The notes under the pieces: model-generated
Database searches by the model: none
What the model was told of the DNA's origin: nothing
What the model saw: only the letters and a program-made list of their open reading frames with translations
Program-made: the position numbers and the translations under genes
Assembly (NCBI RefSeq): GCF_947258575.1
Contig: NZ_CAMYIV010000006.1
Span: forward strand, 177,902-241,901
From: an uncultured Alcanivorax sp.
GTDB lineage: Bacteria > Pseudomonadota > Gammaproteobacteria > Pseudomonadales > Alcanivoracaceae
Direction of reading: 5' to 3'
Length of the DNA: 64,000 nt
Shown: positions 27,178 to 36,154 of the stretch, piece after piece
Numbering within the stretch: position 1 is the stretch's first letter
How the letters are laid out: each line of letters opens with the position of its first letter

Positions 27178-29469
27178 TTAACCCGCTTCGCGCAGCTGCT
27201 TGGCCGCATCCACCATGTTGGCCAACGCGCCCTGGGTTTCTTCCCACTTGCGGGTTTTCAGGCCGCAGTCCGGGTTGACCCACAGCCGTTCCTTCGGCAG
27301 TCGCTCGCCGGCTTTTTCCATCAGTTGCACCATCCAGCCCACATCCGGTTCATTGGGGGAGTGGATGTCGTACACGCCCGGGCCAATGTCGTTGGGGTAC
27401 TGGAAATCCCGGAAGGCATCCAGCAGCTCCATGTTGGAGCGGGACGTTTCGATGGTGATCACGTCTGCATCCAGAGCGGCGATGGCCTCGATGATGTCGT
27501 TGAACTCCGAGTAACACATATGGGTGTGGATCTGGGTGTCGTCGGCCACGCCCACGGTGGCCAGGCGGAAACAGTCCACGGCCCAGTCCAGGTACTGGCC
27601 CCAGTCTGCCTTGCGCAGCGGCAGGCCTTCGCGCAGGGCGGGTTCGTCAATCTGGATCACCTTGATGCCGGCGGTTTCCAGGTCCTGCACTTCATCGCGC
27701 AGGGCCAGGGCGATCTGGCGACAGGTATCGGCGCGAGGCTGGTCATCGCGCACGAAAGACCACTGCAAAATGGTCACCGGCCCGGTGAGCATGCCTTTTA
27801 CCGGTTTGTCGGTGAGTGACTGGGCGTATTGCGCCCAGGCCACGGTCATCGCTTCGGGGCGTTGCACGTCGCCGAAGATGATCGGCGGTTTCACACAGCG
27901 CGAGCCATAGCTCTGCACCCAGCCGAAGCGGGTGAAGACAAAACCATCCAGCAGTTCACCGAAGTATTCCACCATGTCGTTGCGTTCGGCTTCGCCGTGC
28001 ACCAGCACATCCAGTTCCACCTCTTCCTGGTAACGAATGCAGCGGGCAATTTCCTGCTTCATCTGCTCGTTGTAGGTGGCGTCGTCCAGGCGACCGGTTT
28101 TCCAGTCGCGGCGGGCGGTGCGGATCTCCCGGGTCTGCGGGAAGGAGCCGATGGTGGTGGTGGGGAAGGCGGGCAATTGCAGCGACTTCTGTTGTTTGGC
28201 AATGCGTTCGGCAAAGGGGCTGTGGCGGTCGCGGGATATCTCGCCAGCGGCGGCCAGCCGTTTGGCGACTACCGGGTTATGAATGCGGTTGGACAAGCTG
28301 CGAGCCTGCAGGGCTTCGCGCTGACGCTGCAAGCCGGCATTGACGCTGCTGTCGCCATCGAGCGCGCCGCCCAGCAGGGCCAGCTCCTGCAGTTTTTGTT
28401 TGGCGAAGCTCAGCCAGCTTTTCAGTTCGCTATCCAGCTTGTCTTCCTGATCCAGATCCACCGGGCTGTGCAGCAGGGAACAGGAGGGCGCCAGCCACAG
28501 GCGATCGCCCAGTTCGTTGCGCAGGGAAATCAGCGCATCCAGAGCGGCATCCAGATCTGTGCGCCAGATATTGCGGCCATTGATGTAACCCAGCGACAGC
28601 ACCTTGTCACCCAGTCGCGGCACCACCTGACCAAGATCATCGTTGCCGCGCACCCGGTCCAGGTGCAGGCCATCCACGGGCAGTTCCAGGGCGGTGAAGA
28701 GATTGTTTTCCAGGCCACCGAAGTAGGTGGCCAGCAGCAACTTGCAGTCACTGGCGGCGGCGAGCTGGTCGTAGACACGCAGGTAGCTGCGCTGCCAGCT
28801 GTCGGGCAGGTCCAGCACCAGGATCGGTTCATCGATCTGTACCCATTCCACGCCCTGATCCGCAAACCGCTGCAGGATCTGGCGGTACACGGGGATCAGG
28901 CTGTCCAGCAGGGCCAGCTTGCTGCTGTCGTCGGCGCCATCAAAGCTGTCGCCCTTGCTCAGGTACAGATAGGTGAGTGGGCCGGGGATCACTGGCTTGG
29001 GGGCGTGGCCTTGGGCTTTGGCGTCTTCTACCTGATCGAACAGGCTTTCCCGGGCAATGCGGAAGGTCTGGTCTGCCGCCAGTTCCGGCACGATGTAGTG
29101 GTAGTTGGTATCAAACCACTTGGTCATTTCACAGGCTGCCGCCGGCGTGCCGGTGGGGGCACGACCACGGGCCATGCGGAACAGGGTGTCCAGGCTGACC
29201 GGTTCGTCGTTGTTCTGCTGGAAGCGGTTTGGCACCACGCCCAACAGGCAGGAAAATTCCAGAATCTGGTCATACCAGGCGAAATCGCCCACCGGCACCA
29301 GATCCAGGCCGGCATCGGCCTGCAGCGTCCAGTGCCGTTCACGCAGGCTCTTGCCCACATGCTCCAGCTCGCTCTGTTGCAGATCGCCGGCCCAGTAGGC
29401 TTCCTGTGCCTGTTTCAGTTCCCGGCGTGCGCCGATACGGGGAAATCCCAGGTTGTGCAGGGTGGTCAT
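27178..29469 (-). CDS. metE: Cobalamin-independent methionine synthase
   Basis: A 763-residue enzyme transferring the methyl group of 5-methyltetrahydropteroyl-triglutamate to homocysteine. The C-terminal zinc ligands are present in H-T-H-M-C-Y-S-E-F and [10 protein letters not shown]-terminal [13 protein letters not shown] identifies the start at 29469; 16 further codons upstream have no family support. Divergent from metR, its usual activator. No cobalamin riboswitch was seen upstream. Confidence 0.98.
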   Translation of the reverse strand: MTTLHNLGFPRIGARRELKQAQEAYWAGDLQQSELEHVGKSLRERHWTLQADAGLDLVPVGDFAWYDQILEFSCLLGVVPNRFQQNNDEPVSLDTLFRMARGRAPTGTPAAACEMTKWFDTNYHYIVPELAADQTFRIARESLFDQVEDAKAQGHAPKPVIPGPLTYLYLSKGDSFDGADDSSKLALLDSLIPVYRQILQRFADQGVEWVQIDEPILVLDLPDSWQRSYLRVYDQLAAASDCKLLLATYFGGLENNLFTALELPVDGLHLDRVRGNDDLGQVVPRLGDKVLSLGYINGRNIWRTDLDAALDALISLRNELGDRLWLAPSCSLLHSPVDLDQEDKLDSELKSWLSFAKQKLQELALLGGALDGDSSVNAGLQRQREALQARSLSNRIHNPVVAKRLAAAGEISRDRHSPFAERIAKQQKSLQLPAFPTTTIGSFPQTREIRTARRDWKTGRLDDATYNEQMKQEIARCIRYQEEVELDVLVHGEAERNDMVEYFGELLDGFVFTRFGWVQSYGSRCVKPPIIFGDVQRPEAMTVAWAQYAQSLTDKPVKGMLTGPVTILQWSFVRDDQPRADTCRQIALALRDEVQDLETAGIKVIQIDEPALREGLPLRKADWGQYLDWAVDCFRLATVGVADDTQIHTHMCYSEFNDIIEAIAALDADVITIETSRSNMELLDAFRDFQYPNDIGPGVYDIHSPNEPDVGWMVQLMEKAGERLPKERLWVNPDCGLKTRKWEETQGALANMVDAAKQLREAG

Positions 29470-29599
29470 GATGACATCCTTGGTTTGCTTGTACGCAACA
29501 GGTCTGCACGAGGACACACCGGAGTGAGTCCACGTGCAGACATCGATGGGGCTATTGTGTGCGCGATGCCACTTGAGGCAAAATCAAATATCTAATTAT

Positions 29600-29614
29600 G
29601 AATATGAGATATTC
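29600..29614. promoter_or_regulatory. Candidate MetR operator
   Basis: GAATA-TGAGA-TATTC is a perfect 5-5-5 palindrome resembling the MetR target TGAA-N5-TTCA. It ends 2 bp before the metR start and about 130 bp upstream of metE, which would fit autoregulation as well as metE control. Confidence 0.5.
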
Positions 29615-29616
29615 TC

Positions 29617-30540
29617 ATGCTGGAAGTGCGACACCTGACCACCCTGCTGGCCATCGAAGAGGCCGGTTCTCTGATGGAAGCGGCGGAACGCCTTCATGTG
29701 ACCCAGTCTGCGCTGTCTCATCAGCTCAAGGATCTGGAGGGGAGGCTCGGTGCGGCCTTGTTGGTCCGGCGCACGCGACCGGTGCGATTCACGACTGCCG
29801 GTTTGCGGGTATTGGCCCTGGCGCGGGAGGTGTTGCCGAGAGTGCAGCAAACTGAAAGGGAGCTGAAACGGCTGGCAGCTGGCCAGACCGGGCGCCTGCA
29901 CATCGCCATTGAGTGCCACTCCTGCTTCCAGTGGCTGATGCCGGCCCTGGATGCGTTCCGTGAACACTGGCCGGAGGTGGAGCTGGATCTGTCTGCGGCG
30001 TTCAGCTTTGCGCCCTTACCGGCGCTGGTGCGTGGTGATCTGGACATGGTGATCACCTCTGACCCGGTGGAAAACGAGGCGGTGAAATACCTGCCCCTGT
30101 TCCGCTACGAGCTGGTGCTGGCGGTGTCGCGGCAGTCGCCGCTGGCGGCAAGCAAGTGGATTGAACCGGAAGATATTACCGACCAGACCCTGATTACCTA
30201 CCCGGTGGAGCGGGAGCGGCTGGACGTGTTCACCGCCTTCCTCAACCCGGCCAACGCGGAACCCGCCGCCATCCGCACCGCCGAGCTCACCCCCATGACC
30301 GCACAACTGGTGGCGGCGGGCCGTGGCGTGGCCGCGTTACCGAACTGGGCTCTCACCGAATACACCGAGCACGACCTGCTGAAAACCGTGCGGCTGGGTG
30401 AGAAGGGCGTCTGGCGCACGCTGTATGCGGCCGTGCGGGTGGAGGATGATCACACCCCGTACATGCAGGAATTCTGGGAAACCGCCAAGGAATTGTGTTT
30501 CAAGACATTGAGCGGTGTGCGGGCGGTGAAAGGCAGTTAA
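29617..30540 (+). CDS. metR: LysR-type regulator MetR
   Basis: A 307-residue LysR protein with N-terminal M-L-E-V-R-H-L-T-T-L-L-A-I and the helix-turn-helix A-A-E-R-L-H-V-T-Q-S-A-L-S-H-Q, very close to MetR. The remainder is a two-lobed effector domain. MetR uses homocysteine as coeffector to activate metE. Divergently transcribed from metE; a palindrome overlaps its translation start region. Confidence 0.93.
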   Translation: MLEVRHLTTLLAIEEAGSLMEAAERLHVTQSALSHQLKDLEGRLGAALLVRRTRPVRFTTAGLRVLALAREVLPRVQQTERELKRLAAGQTGRLHIAIECHSCFQWLMPALDAFREHWPEVELDLSAAFSFAPLPALVRGDLDMVITSDPVENEAVKYLPLFRYELVLAVSRQSPLAASKWIEPEDITDQTLITYPVERERLDVFTAFLNPANAEPAAIRTAELTPMTAQLVAAGRGVAALPNWALTEYTEHDLLKTVRLGEKGVWRTLYAAVRVEDDHTPYMQEFWETAKELCFKTLSGVRAVKGS

Positions 30541-30548
30541 CCCTTTCC

Positions 30549-30616
30549 TGTAGGAGCTATGCTTGCATGGCGAACACGGCGTAAAGGAGGCTCGCCATGC
30601 AAGCATAGCTCCTACA
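30549..30616. repeat. Inverted repeat, TGTAGGAGC family
   Basis: Perfect 25-bp arms (30549-30573 and 30592-30616) beginning TGTAGGAGCTATGCTTGC, with an 18-nt loop, just after metR. Close copy at 48138-48204. Confidence 0.9.
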
Positions 30617-30637
30617 ACTGTTTCTGTAGGCCGGGTT

Positions 30638-30672
30638 GGTTAATAGTGAACAGTGAATAGTGAATAGTTAAT
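30638..30672. repeat. Heptamer repeat array (five units)
   Basis: Units GGTTAAT, AGTGAAC, AGTGAAT, AGTGAAT, AGTTAAT in strict 7-nt register. Same family as the composite elements at 37538 and 41401, but without hairpin or inverted half. Confidence 0.8.
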
Positions 30673-30774
30673 AGCGAAAACATAAAACCTGAAGGTGCTG
30701 GCAGGCCTACATTAGAAACGTTCGGCCCGGAGTGGTTCGCGAAGTGAATAACGTCGCTGGCGGCCCAATTTTCC

Positions 30775-31161
30775 TCAGGTTTGGTTGCTGTGGTTTGCAG
30801 GTGGCAATGTCATCCATTGAGTAAGAGACAAGATCAACGTGGCCGCCAGCAGTAGTAGTGACATGGGCTGCTGAAACTCAGGATGTCCGGCCAGGAAAAA
30901 ACCGCTGTGAATCGCCACCGTCAGTAGTCCCAAGCCAGCCAGGAACTGATGGCAAAGGCGTTGATGGGGGCTGTGTGTGGCGACTTGCAGGAAGGCCAGT
31001 AATACCAGGGCGATGATGGGAAGGTTCAGTATCAGGTTGAGTTGGTTGCCGCCGGGTAAGTGGAAGAGGTTCCATTCGTTCCAGTAGGCGGCATCGATCT
31101 GATGGGTGAGCAGGACGGTGCTGTTGAGCAGGAAAAGGCTCTGGGGCAGGTCGGGTTTCAT
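30775..31161 (-). CDS. Small membrane protein (DUF6713-like)
   Basis: A 128-residue protein with about four hydrophobic helices and an N-terminal motif L-F-L-L-N-S-T-V-L-L-T-H-Q-I-D-A-A-Y-W-N-E-W, a pattern of DUF6713 proteins as far as I recall. Function unknown. Downstream of the yehS-like gene on the same strand, about 70 bp apart. Confidence 0.65.
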   Translation of the reverse strand: MKPDLPQSLFLLNSTVLLTHQIDAAYWNEWNLFHLPGGNQLNLILNLPIIALVLLAFLQVATHSPHQRLCHQFLAGLGLLTVAIHSGFFLAGHPEFQQPMSLLLLAATLILSLTQWMTLPPANHSNQT

Positions 31162-31232
31162 GGCATGTCTCCAGTGTCACTGCCATGAAACCCGTTATGG
31201 TTGGGTAACGCCATTACCTCTCAGGTAAGGGT

Positions 31233-31697
31233 TTATTCGCCGTCGCGAAACTGTACCTGCAAGCCTGCCAGGAAATTGCGCAGGATCTGGTCTTTGCATT
31301 CCCGGTAATGCTTGTGGCCGGGCTTGCGGAAGAAGGCGCTCAGTTCGTGTTTGCTCATGCGGAAGTTGGCCAGCTCCAGCACAGCCAGCACATCCTCGGC
31401 CTGCAGGTTCAGTGCGATTTTCAGCTTCATGAAAATCATGTTGTTGGTCAGGCGGGATTCGGGTTCCGGTTGTGGGCCGGGCTTTTTGCCGCGCAGGGCA
31501 TTGATCAGGCCGTTGAGAAAAATGGCCAGGGTGCGATCGTTGCACTTCAGGAAGGCCGGATCGTCATCTTTTTTCAGCCAGTCGCTGATCTGTTCCCGGG
31601 TCACGGTTTCGCCGGCTTCGGCGAAGACGCCGATCATGCGGTTATCGTCAAAGTCGAAGATATAGCGAGCGCGGCGCAGAACGTCATTATTGAGCAT
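31233..31697 (-). CDS. yehS: DUF1456 family protein (YehS-like)
   Basis: A 154-residue cytoplasmic protein containing two copies of the DUF1456 repeat: N-N-D-V-L-R-R-A-R-Y-I-F-D-F near residue 3, and N-N-M-I-F-M-K-L-K-I-A-L-N-L in the second half. Length and repeat pattern match YehS. The biochemical function is not known. Start at ATG 31697 removes a long upstream read-through that has no family support. Confidence 0.85.
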   Translation of the reverse strand: MLNNDVLRRARYIFDFDDNRMIGVFAEAGETVTREQISDWLKKDDDPAFLKCNDRTLAIFLNGLINALRGKKPGPQPEPESRLTNNMIFMKLKIALNLQAEDVLAVLELANFRMSKHELSAFFRKPGHKHYRECKDQILRNFLAGLQVQFRDGE

Positions 31698-31798
31698 GGA
31701 AAACCTGTAGTGAGCGACAAGAGAGGGCGTGGCCGCCATGTTACAGGGAACCGGTAACCGGGACACGCCCCTATTGTGTCGCTTCAGAGGGGCCGGGC

Positions 31799-32116
31799 TT
31801 ACGGGCTGAAGATTTTCAGCCCGATAATGCCGGCCAGAATCAGCCCCAGGCACAGCAAACGCGGCGCGTTGACGGCATCCTGGAACAGCACAATCCCCAG
31901 CAGCACGGTGCCGATGGTGCCCATGCCGGTCCACACCGCGTAGGTGGTGCCCACGGGCAGGGTCTGCATGGCTTTGGCCAATAGCCAGAAGCTGGCGGCC
32001 ATGCCGATGACGGTTAACAGGGAAGGAAGCGGGCGGGTGAAGCCGTGGCTGGCTTTCAGCCCCAGTGCCCAGCCGGATTCGAGAATGCCTGCGAGAATAA
32101 CCAGTACCCATGCCAT
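31799..32116 (-). CDS. gdx: Guanidinium exporter Gdx (SugE-type SMR)
   Basis: A 105-residue four-helix small multidrug resistance protein. It has the Gdx pattern M-A-W-V-L-V-I-L-A-G-I-L-E-S-G-W-A with the essential membrane Glu, S-H-G-F-T-R in the first loop, L-P-V-G-T-T-Y-A-V-W-T-G in helix 3 and G-I-I-G-L-K at the end. Gdx exchanges guanidinium for protons. AGGAG lies 6 nt upstream of ATG 32116. A guanidine-II riboswitch directly precedes the ribosome site, which supports the substrate. Confidence 0.94.
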   Translation of the reverse strand: MAWVLVILAGILESGWALGLKASHGFTRPLPSLLTVIGMAASFWLLAKAMQTLPVGTTYAVWTGMGTIGTVLLGIVLFQDAVNAPRLLCLGLILAGIIGLKIFSP

Positions 32117-32131
32117 GAGAAACTCCTGCAT

Positions 32132-32196
32132 GGGGTCGTCCCCTGGCAGGCTTTTCAACAGCCTGCCCGTGGATGCCGTGATCGAGGTCGTCCTCG
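32132..32196 (-). promoter_or_regulatory. Guanidine-II (mini-ykkC) riboswitch
   Basis: On the minus strand, hairpin P1 (32183-32196) is CGAGG-ACGA-CCTCG and hairpin P2 (32132-32143) is GGGG-ACGA-CCCC. Two stems with ACGR tetraloops define the class. P2 lies next to the AGGAG of gdx, as expected for ligand control of translation. The 39-nt linker holds a third hairpin (GGCAGGCT/AGCCTGCC) and is at the long end of what is usual. Confidence 0.88.
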
Positions 32197-32263
32197 GGCA
32201 CCGGATTGGTGATTGTATCAAGCCCTTGGAAGTGGGCAAGGAAGGAAAAGTTCCCCTGAGCGG

Positions 32264-33109
32264 TCAGTGGGTGGCTACCCGGGCAATCCATTTTTTGGTG
32301 GGTGTCTGGAACAGGTGCTGGCTGTGGCTTTGGCATTTCTTCAGCAAGCGCTTTTCCCGCCCGTGAATGGCGTCCAGCGTATGGGTCAGGTCCTTCTTTT
32401 TCTCGATGGCGTGGCTGTGTGTCAGCACATGTTCGCGGAGCATGTGCAGGTCGTGGAGTTTGCCCAGGGTCTTGCCCAGGCGCTCCAGGTCCGCATCGTG
32501 GCACGGTGTGTGGATGTGCTGATCGGCCAGGGCCTGCTGCTGATAGAGCAGATATTTCACCCACTTGCGCAGGTCATGCCAGGGCTCTGGATCGCTGCCG
32601 CCCTGGGCCTTGATGGTGCGATTGCGGCACTGCTTGTAGGTGCGCGCCAGACCACTGACCAGCAACTCATGGTCGCTGATGCTCAGTGCCAGTGACTGCC
32701 AATATTGCTGGTCCTGGGCGAAGGCGGTGATGGCTTCCTGATGGTGGAGGGTTTCCGGCTGCGGGTCCGGGTCGCTGAACAGTGTGCTTGCCACCCGGCT
32801 CAGGGAGTGTCGCTGAGGTTTGTCAACTTTGCTGGCCAGTTTCTGCAAGGTGGCGGCCATGACGTGGTTGTCCCGGGCGCCGGCCAGCAGCCGGGCGGCA
32901 CTGCGGATGCCATGATCAAAGGTGCGATGGTCGTCGCGGCTTAGCCAGGGCCGCAGCAGTTGCCACTGTGCACGCAGCCGTTTCACGGCCACCCGGCAGT
33001 CATGCACGGCGTTGGCGGGCAGGGGCTGATGCTGCAGATCCGCCAGTGCCTGCTCATTGATGTGGATGGCCTGCTGGCATAGCCGTGCAACCAGCGTGTT
33101 CTCGTCCAT
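32264..33109 (-). CDS. CHAD domain protein
   Basis: A 281-residue helical CHAD protein with the typical N-terminal V-H-D-C-R-V-A-V-K-R-L-R-A motif and a second-half H-D-L-R-K-W-V-K-Y. CHAD domains bind polyphosphate through conserved His and basic residues. GAGGG precedes the ATG. It is in a cluster with a CYTH phosphatase, as in YgiF-type proteins where both domains are fused; here they are separate genes with a small ORF between. Confidence 0.88.
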   Translation of the reverse strand: MDENTLVARLCQQAIHINEQALADLQHQPLPANAVHDCRVAVKRLRAQWQLLRPWLSRDDHRTFDHGIRSAARLLAGARDNHVMAATLQKLASKVDKPQRHSLSRVASTLFSDPDPQPETLHHQEAITAFAQDQQYWQSLALSISDHELLVSGLARTYKQCRNRTIKAQGGSDPEPWHDLRKWVKYLLYQQQALADQHIHTPCHDADLERLGKTLGKLHDLHMLREHVLTHSHAIEKKKDLTHTLDAIHGREKRLLKKCQSHSQHLFQTPTKKWIARVATH

Positions 33110-33184
33110 GGTTCCCTCCGTCCTCCTCCTGAGTCTGTCGGGACATTATGACTACGTCGTGATGTCCTGGGGCAATCTGCGAAT

Positions 33185-33355
33185 TCACTCGTTGTCGCGT
33201 TGACGGTTTTCTTCCACCCAGTAGAGCTGCTTGTGCCCCAGGTTTTCATAGTGCTGGCGGGCCTGTTCTGCTGCCTGGCGACTCGGGTAGTCAGCCACTC
33301 TCGCCCGGATGCCGTTATCGTCCTGGCGCCAGAGGGTAAAGCGGTGCTCAGTCAT
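33185..33355 (-). CDS. 56-residue protein between CYTH and CHAD genes
   Basis: A 56-codon ORF whose ATG overlaps the end of the CYTH gene by 8 bp, so translation is probably coupled. The product begins M-T-E-H-R-F-T-L-W-R-Q-D-D-N-G-I-R and contains Y-P-S-R-Q-A-A-E-Q-A-R-Q-H-Y-E-N-L-G-H-K-Q-L-Y-W, a pattern of alternating strand-helix-strand like a SPOR-type or small beta-alpha-beta fold. Not recognised; likely real because of the overlap and protein-like composition. Confidence 0.65.
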   Translation of the reverse strand: MTEHRFTLWRQDDNGIRARVADYPSRQAAEQARQHYENLGHKQLYWVEENRQRDNE

Positions 33356-33821
33356 CGGCCCACTGGTTGAAGGGCGTGCTGCTCAGCGCGCTGTTGTAAT
33401 AGCGGGGATCACCGGTGACTTCTTCGCCCAGCCAGTCGGGTTTGTCGAAGGGGGTGTCTTCACTGGGCAGCTCGATTTCAGCGACGATCAGGCCATCGTT
33501 ATCACCATGAAATACATCAATTTCCCAGCACAGCTCGCCCTGGGGCAGGCGGTAACGGGTCTTGTCGATGACGCCGGCGTTGCACAGCTCATCCAGCATT
33601 TGCCGGGCATCTTCCTCAGGCACCGGGTATTCGAATTCACTGCGGGTGGCGCCCACGGTTTTACCCTTGATGGTCAGCCAGCCGGTGGTGCCGGCAATGC
33701 GAACGCGTACGGTGACGTTCTTGTCGTGGCTGAGATAGCCCTGAGTCAGTCGCTCGCCGGCCAGTGAATCCACGATGCCTGCGTCCCTGATGAGAAACTT
33801 GCGCTCAATTTCCTGTGCCAT
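33348..33821 (-). CDS. CYTH domain phosphatase
   Basis: A 157-residue triphosphate tunnel metalloenzyme with the N-terminal E-I-E-R-K motif (ExExK) that gives the family its metal site, and later R-V-R-I, I-K-G-K, E-F-E-Y-P and E-I-D-V-F strands that supply the tunnel's charged residues. Members hydrolyse inorganic triphosphate or related compounds. Overlaps the DUF4279 gene upstream by 17 bp and the 56-codon ORF downstream by 8 bp. Confidence 0.9.
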   Translation of the reverse strand: MAQEIERKFLIRDAGIVDSLAGERLTQGYLSHDKNVTVRVRIAGTTGWLTIKGKTVGATRSEFEYPVPEEDARQMLDELCNAGVIDKTRYRLPQGELCWEIDVFHGDNDGLIVAEIELPSEDTPFDKPDWLGEEVTGDPRYYNSALSSTPFNQWADD

Positions 33822-34218
33822 GGCTGCCGTCCAGTCCCAGTTGATCGAAGGTGATGGCAAAGCCCAGGGTTTCATAGCCGTCGAGAATCTCGGCGGGCAG
33901 GTAGAACGCCGGGTCGTCCATCACGAAGTAGTGTGACACGCCGATACCGAAACGGTAGTCCGGCTCCAGTGTCTGTAGCTGCGGGGCCAGGCGCTTGAGC
34001 TTGTAGAGCAGTTTCTCGAAATGGTCCCGGTGGCTGGCGGTGTGATCCAGCTGGCTGGACAGGATCCAGCGATTTTCCCGGCGGCGGGCTTCGGGGAAGG
34101 CCTCGCTGAAGGTTTCGCCTTCATGCCAGTAGTCGTCGGCACTTTGTCCTAGCAGCAGATCCAGTTGGCGGGGATCATGGTCAAAGCCGAACACCGCAAA
34201 ATAGACATGGTGTTCCAT
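33805..34218 (-). CDS. DUF4279-like protein
   Basis: A 137-residue cytoplasmic protein with an N-terminal strand-rich start (Y-F-A-V-F-G-F-D-H-D-P) then L-D-L-L-L-G-Q-S-A-D-D-Y-W-H-E-G-E, and a second half with F-G-I-G-V-S-H-Y-F. It resembles DUF4279 proteins; function unknown. Starts 3 bp after the lipocalin stop and overlaps the CYTH gene, so it is inside a tight minus-strand operon. Confidence 0.65.
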   Translation of the reverse strand: MEHHVYFAVFGFDHDPRQLDLLLGQSADDYWHEGETFSEAFPEARRRENRWILSSQLDHTASHRDHFEKLLYKLKRLAPQLQTLEPDYRFGIGVSHYFVMDDPAFYLPAEILDGYETLGFAITFDQLGLDGSHGTGN

Positions 34219-34221
34219 GGA

Positions 34222-34773
34222 TCACTGTTCCGGTTGCAGGTCGCGGTTACGTTGCAGCTCGTCCACCGGAAAGCCCTTGTTCTCGGCCAGCTGCAGCAAA
34301 GCTTGATATTGATCATCCGGCAGTGTTGGGGTGCGTGCCAGAATCCACAGGTATTCCCGGCTCGGTTCGCCGATCACCACGGTCTGGTAGTCCTGATCCA
34401 GGGCGATGATCCAGTAATTGCCCTCGGTGATGGTGGGCAACAGCCGGGAGATCCAGCTGTCGAAACGCACCTTGAGTTTGGCGTTGTCGGAGCCGGGGAC
34501 CACCCGGGCGGTGCCTTCCGCCTCGCTGGGTTCCTTGCCTTCTCGCTGGCAACGGTTCACCACGCGTACGGTGTCGTCCTCATTGAGGGAGTAGCTGGCG
34601 GTGGAATTGTAGCAGCCGCGCTGGAACCACTGGGGCAGCCGGGCGATTTCATACCAGGTACCGCTGTAGCGTTCCAGGTCCACCTGGTCGACGGTGGCCA
34701 GGGGTTTATCTGCGCCGCAGGCGCTGAGCAGGCCGGCAAGCAGCAGGGCAAAAAATCCCGGTATCAGGCGCAT
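34222..34773 (-). CDS. blc: Outer-membrane lipocalin
   Basis: A 183-residue lipoprotein. The signal ends L-L-S-A-C (lipobox Cys 19). The lipocalin motif Y-S-G-T-W-Y-E-I-A-R-L-P follows, then N-R-C-Q and a C-terminal Y-L-W-I-L-A-R-T-P-T-L-P that closes the barrel. Blc proteins bind lysophospholipids and fatty acids at the outer membrane. AGGAAA precedes the ATG. First gene of the operon that includes DUF4279, CYTH and CHAD proteins. Confidence 0.93.
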   Translation of the reverse strand: MRLIPGFFALLLAGLLSACGADKPLATVDQVDLERYSGTWYEIARLPQWFQRGCYNSTASYSLNEDDTVRVVNRCQREGKEPSEAEGTARVVPGSDNAKLKVRFDSWISRLLPTITEGNYWIIALDQDYQTVVIGEPSREYLWILARTPTLPDDQYQALLQLAENKGFPVDELQRNRDLQPEQ

Positions 34774-34871
34774 GGAGATTTCCTCTTATTAGGTAGAGTG
34801 ACAGGCTAGCCTGAATCAAGCCTGACATGAATGGGCATGCTATACTGCCGCGCTGTTCCATGGAGGCAATT

Positions 34872-35489
34872 TTGTCCGATTCATCCACCAGACTGGAGCT
34901 TGTGCAACTGGGCTGCGAGCGCGACGATCGCATGCTGTTCAGTGGCCTGAGCCTGACCGCCCGCGCCGGGGAAATCTGGCAGATTACCGGTGCCAATGGC
35001 GCCGGCAAGACCACCCTGTTGCGGATTCTGGTGGGGCTGCATGGTTTCTTCGAGGGCGAGCGCCGCTGGTGGAAGCCCCAGTGGCAGCAGGACCTGCTGT
35101 ATCTGGGACATCAGCCCGGTGTCCGCGAAGAGCTCAATCCGCTGGAAAACCTGCGCTACGCCTGCGCCCTTAGTGATCAGGCCGGCGACCCCATGGCGGC
35201 CCTGGCTGCGGTGGGGTTGCGGGGCTTCGAGGATGTGCCGGCAGCGCATCTGTCCGCGGGGCAGAAACGGCGCGTTGCCCTGGCGCGGTTGTGGCTGGAG
35301 CGCAAAGCGGTGTGGGTGCTGGACGAGCCCTACACCGCCATCGATCAGGATGGCGTGGCGCAACTGGACGCGCAGATGCAGCAGGCCGCCGAGGCCGGCT
35401 CCCTGGTGATTTATACCTCTCACCACCGGGTTGGCGAGGGGGTGCAGCGTCTGCATCTGGAGAATGGCCGTGCCGAGGTGCTGTCATGA
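34872..35489 (+). CDS. ccmA: Haem exporter ATP-binding protein CcmA
   Basis: A 205-residue ABC ATPase: Walker A G-A-N-G-A-G-K-T-T, signature L-S-A-G-Q-K-R-R, Walker B V-W-V-L-D-E-P-Y-T-A-I-D and switch His in T-S-H-H. With CcmB and CcmC it drives release of holo-CcmE. TTG 34872 was chosen since TGGAGG lies 5 nt upstream; ATG 34860 overlaps that ribosome site. ATGA overlap with ccmB. Confidence 0.95.
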   Translation: MSDSSTRLELVQLGCERDDRMLFSGLSLTARAGEIWQITGANGAGKTTLLRILVGLHGFFEGERRWWKPQWQQDLLYLGHQPGVREELNPLENLRYACALSDQAGDPMAALAAVGLRGFEDVPAAHLSAGQKRRVALARLWLERKAVWVLDEPYTAIDQDGVAQLDAQMQQAAEAGSLVIYTSHHRVGEGVQRLHLENGRAEVLS

Positions 35490-36154
35490 ATGCCTTTCGT
35501 GCAGCGCTGGGTCGGGAATTGCTGGTGCTGTGGCGTAGCCCGGCGGAGATCATCAATCCGCTGTTTTTCTTCGTCATGGTGATCAGCCTGTTTCCGCTGG
35601 CAATCTCTCCGAAACCGGAATTGCTGGCCACAGTGGCACCGGGCGTACTCTGGGTGGCGGCCCTGTTGGCAGTGATGCTGTCGCTGGATGGTCTGTTCCG
35701 CCGGGACCAGGAAAGCGGTGTGCTGGACATGCTGCTTACCGCGCCGGTGATGCCGGTGGTGCCGGTGCTGGCCAAATTGCTGGCCCACTGGCTGCTGACC
35801 GGTCTGCCGCTGGTGCTGATTTCGCCGCTGTTGGGGCACATGCTGCAGCTGCCGGATGCGGCCCTGGGGACAGTGATGTTGAGCCTGCTGCTGGGCACCC
35901 CGGCGCTGACCATAGTCGGTGCCATTGGCGCGGCGCTCACGGTGGGGCTCAACCGAGGTGGTATCCTGCTCGCCGTGCTGGTGCTGCCGCTGTATATCCC
36001 GGTGCTGATTTTTGGCGCCGGGGCGGTGAGTGCGGCGGCCGGTGGCGCCAATGTGGATGGCATTCTGGCGATTCTGGGTGCCTTGCTGGCATTAACGATC
36101 AGTCTGGGACCGCTGGCGGTGAGCGCCGGTCTCAAAATCAGTTCGGGTAATTAA
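35486..36154 (+). CDS. ccmB: Haem exporter permease CcmB
   Basis: A 222-residue membrane protein with six helices. N-terminal R-A-A-L-G-R-E-L-L-V-L-W-R and F-F-F-V-M-V-I-S-L-F-P-L-A are characteristic, as is F-R-R-D-Q-E-S-G-V-L-D. Overlaps ccmA by ATGA and ends immediately before the ccmC start codon. Confidence 0.95.
   Translation: MNAFRAALGRELLVLWRSPAEIINPLFFFVMVISLFPLAISPKPELLATVAPGVLWVAALLAVMLSLDGLFRRDQESGVLDMLLTAPVMPVVPVLAKLLAHWLLTGLPLVLISPLLGHMLQLPDAALGTVMLSLLLGTPALTIVGAIGAALTVGLNRGGILLAVLVLPLYIPVLIFGAGAVSAAAGGANVDGILAILGALLALTISLGPLAVSAGLKISSGN

Noticed and set aside
27829..29595. 588-codon plus-strand ORF opposite metE
   Set aside because: Antisense shadow of metE; low-complexity composition and no ribosome site, and MetE is unmistakable on the minus strand.
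29470..29616. Cobalamin or SAM riboswitch upstream of metE
   Set aside because: No conserved B12-box or SAM-type stems in the 147-bp gap; a MetR-like palindrome explains the region better.
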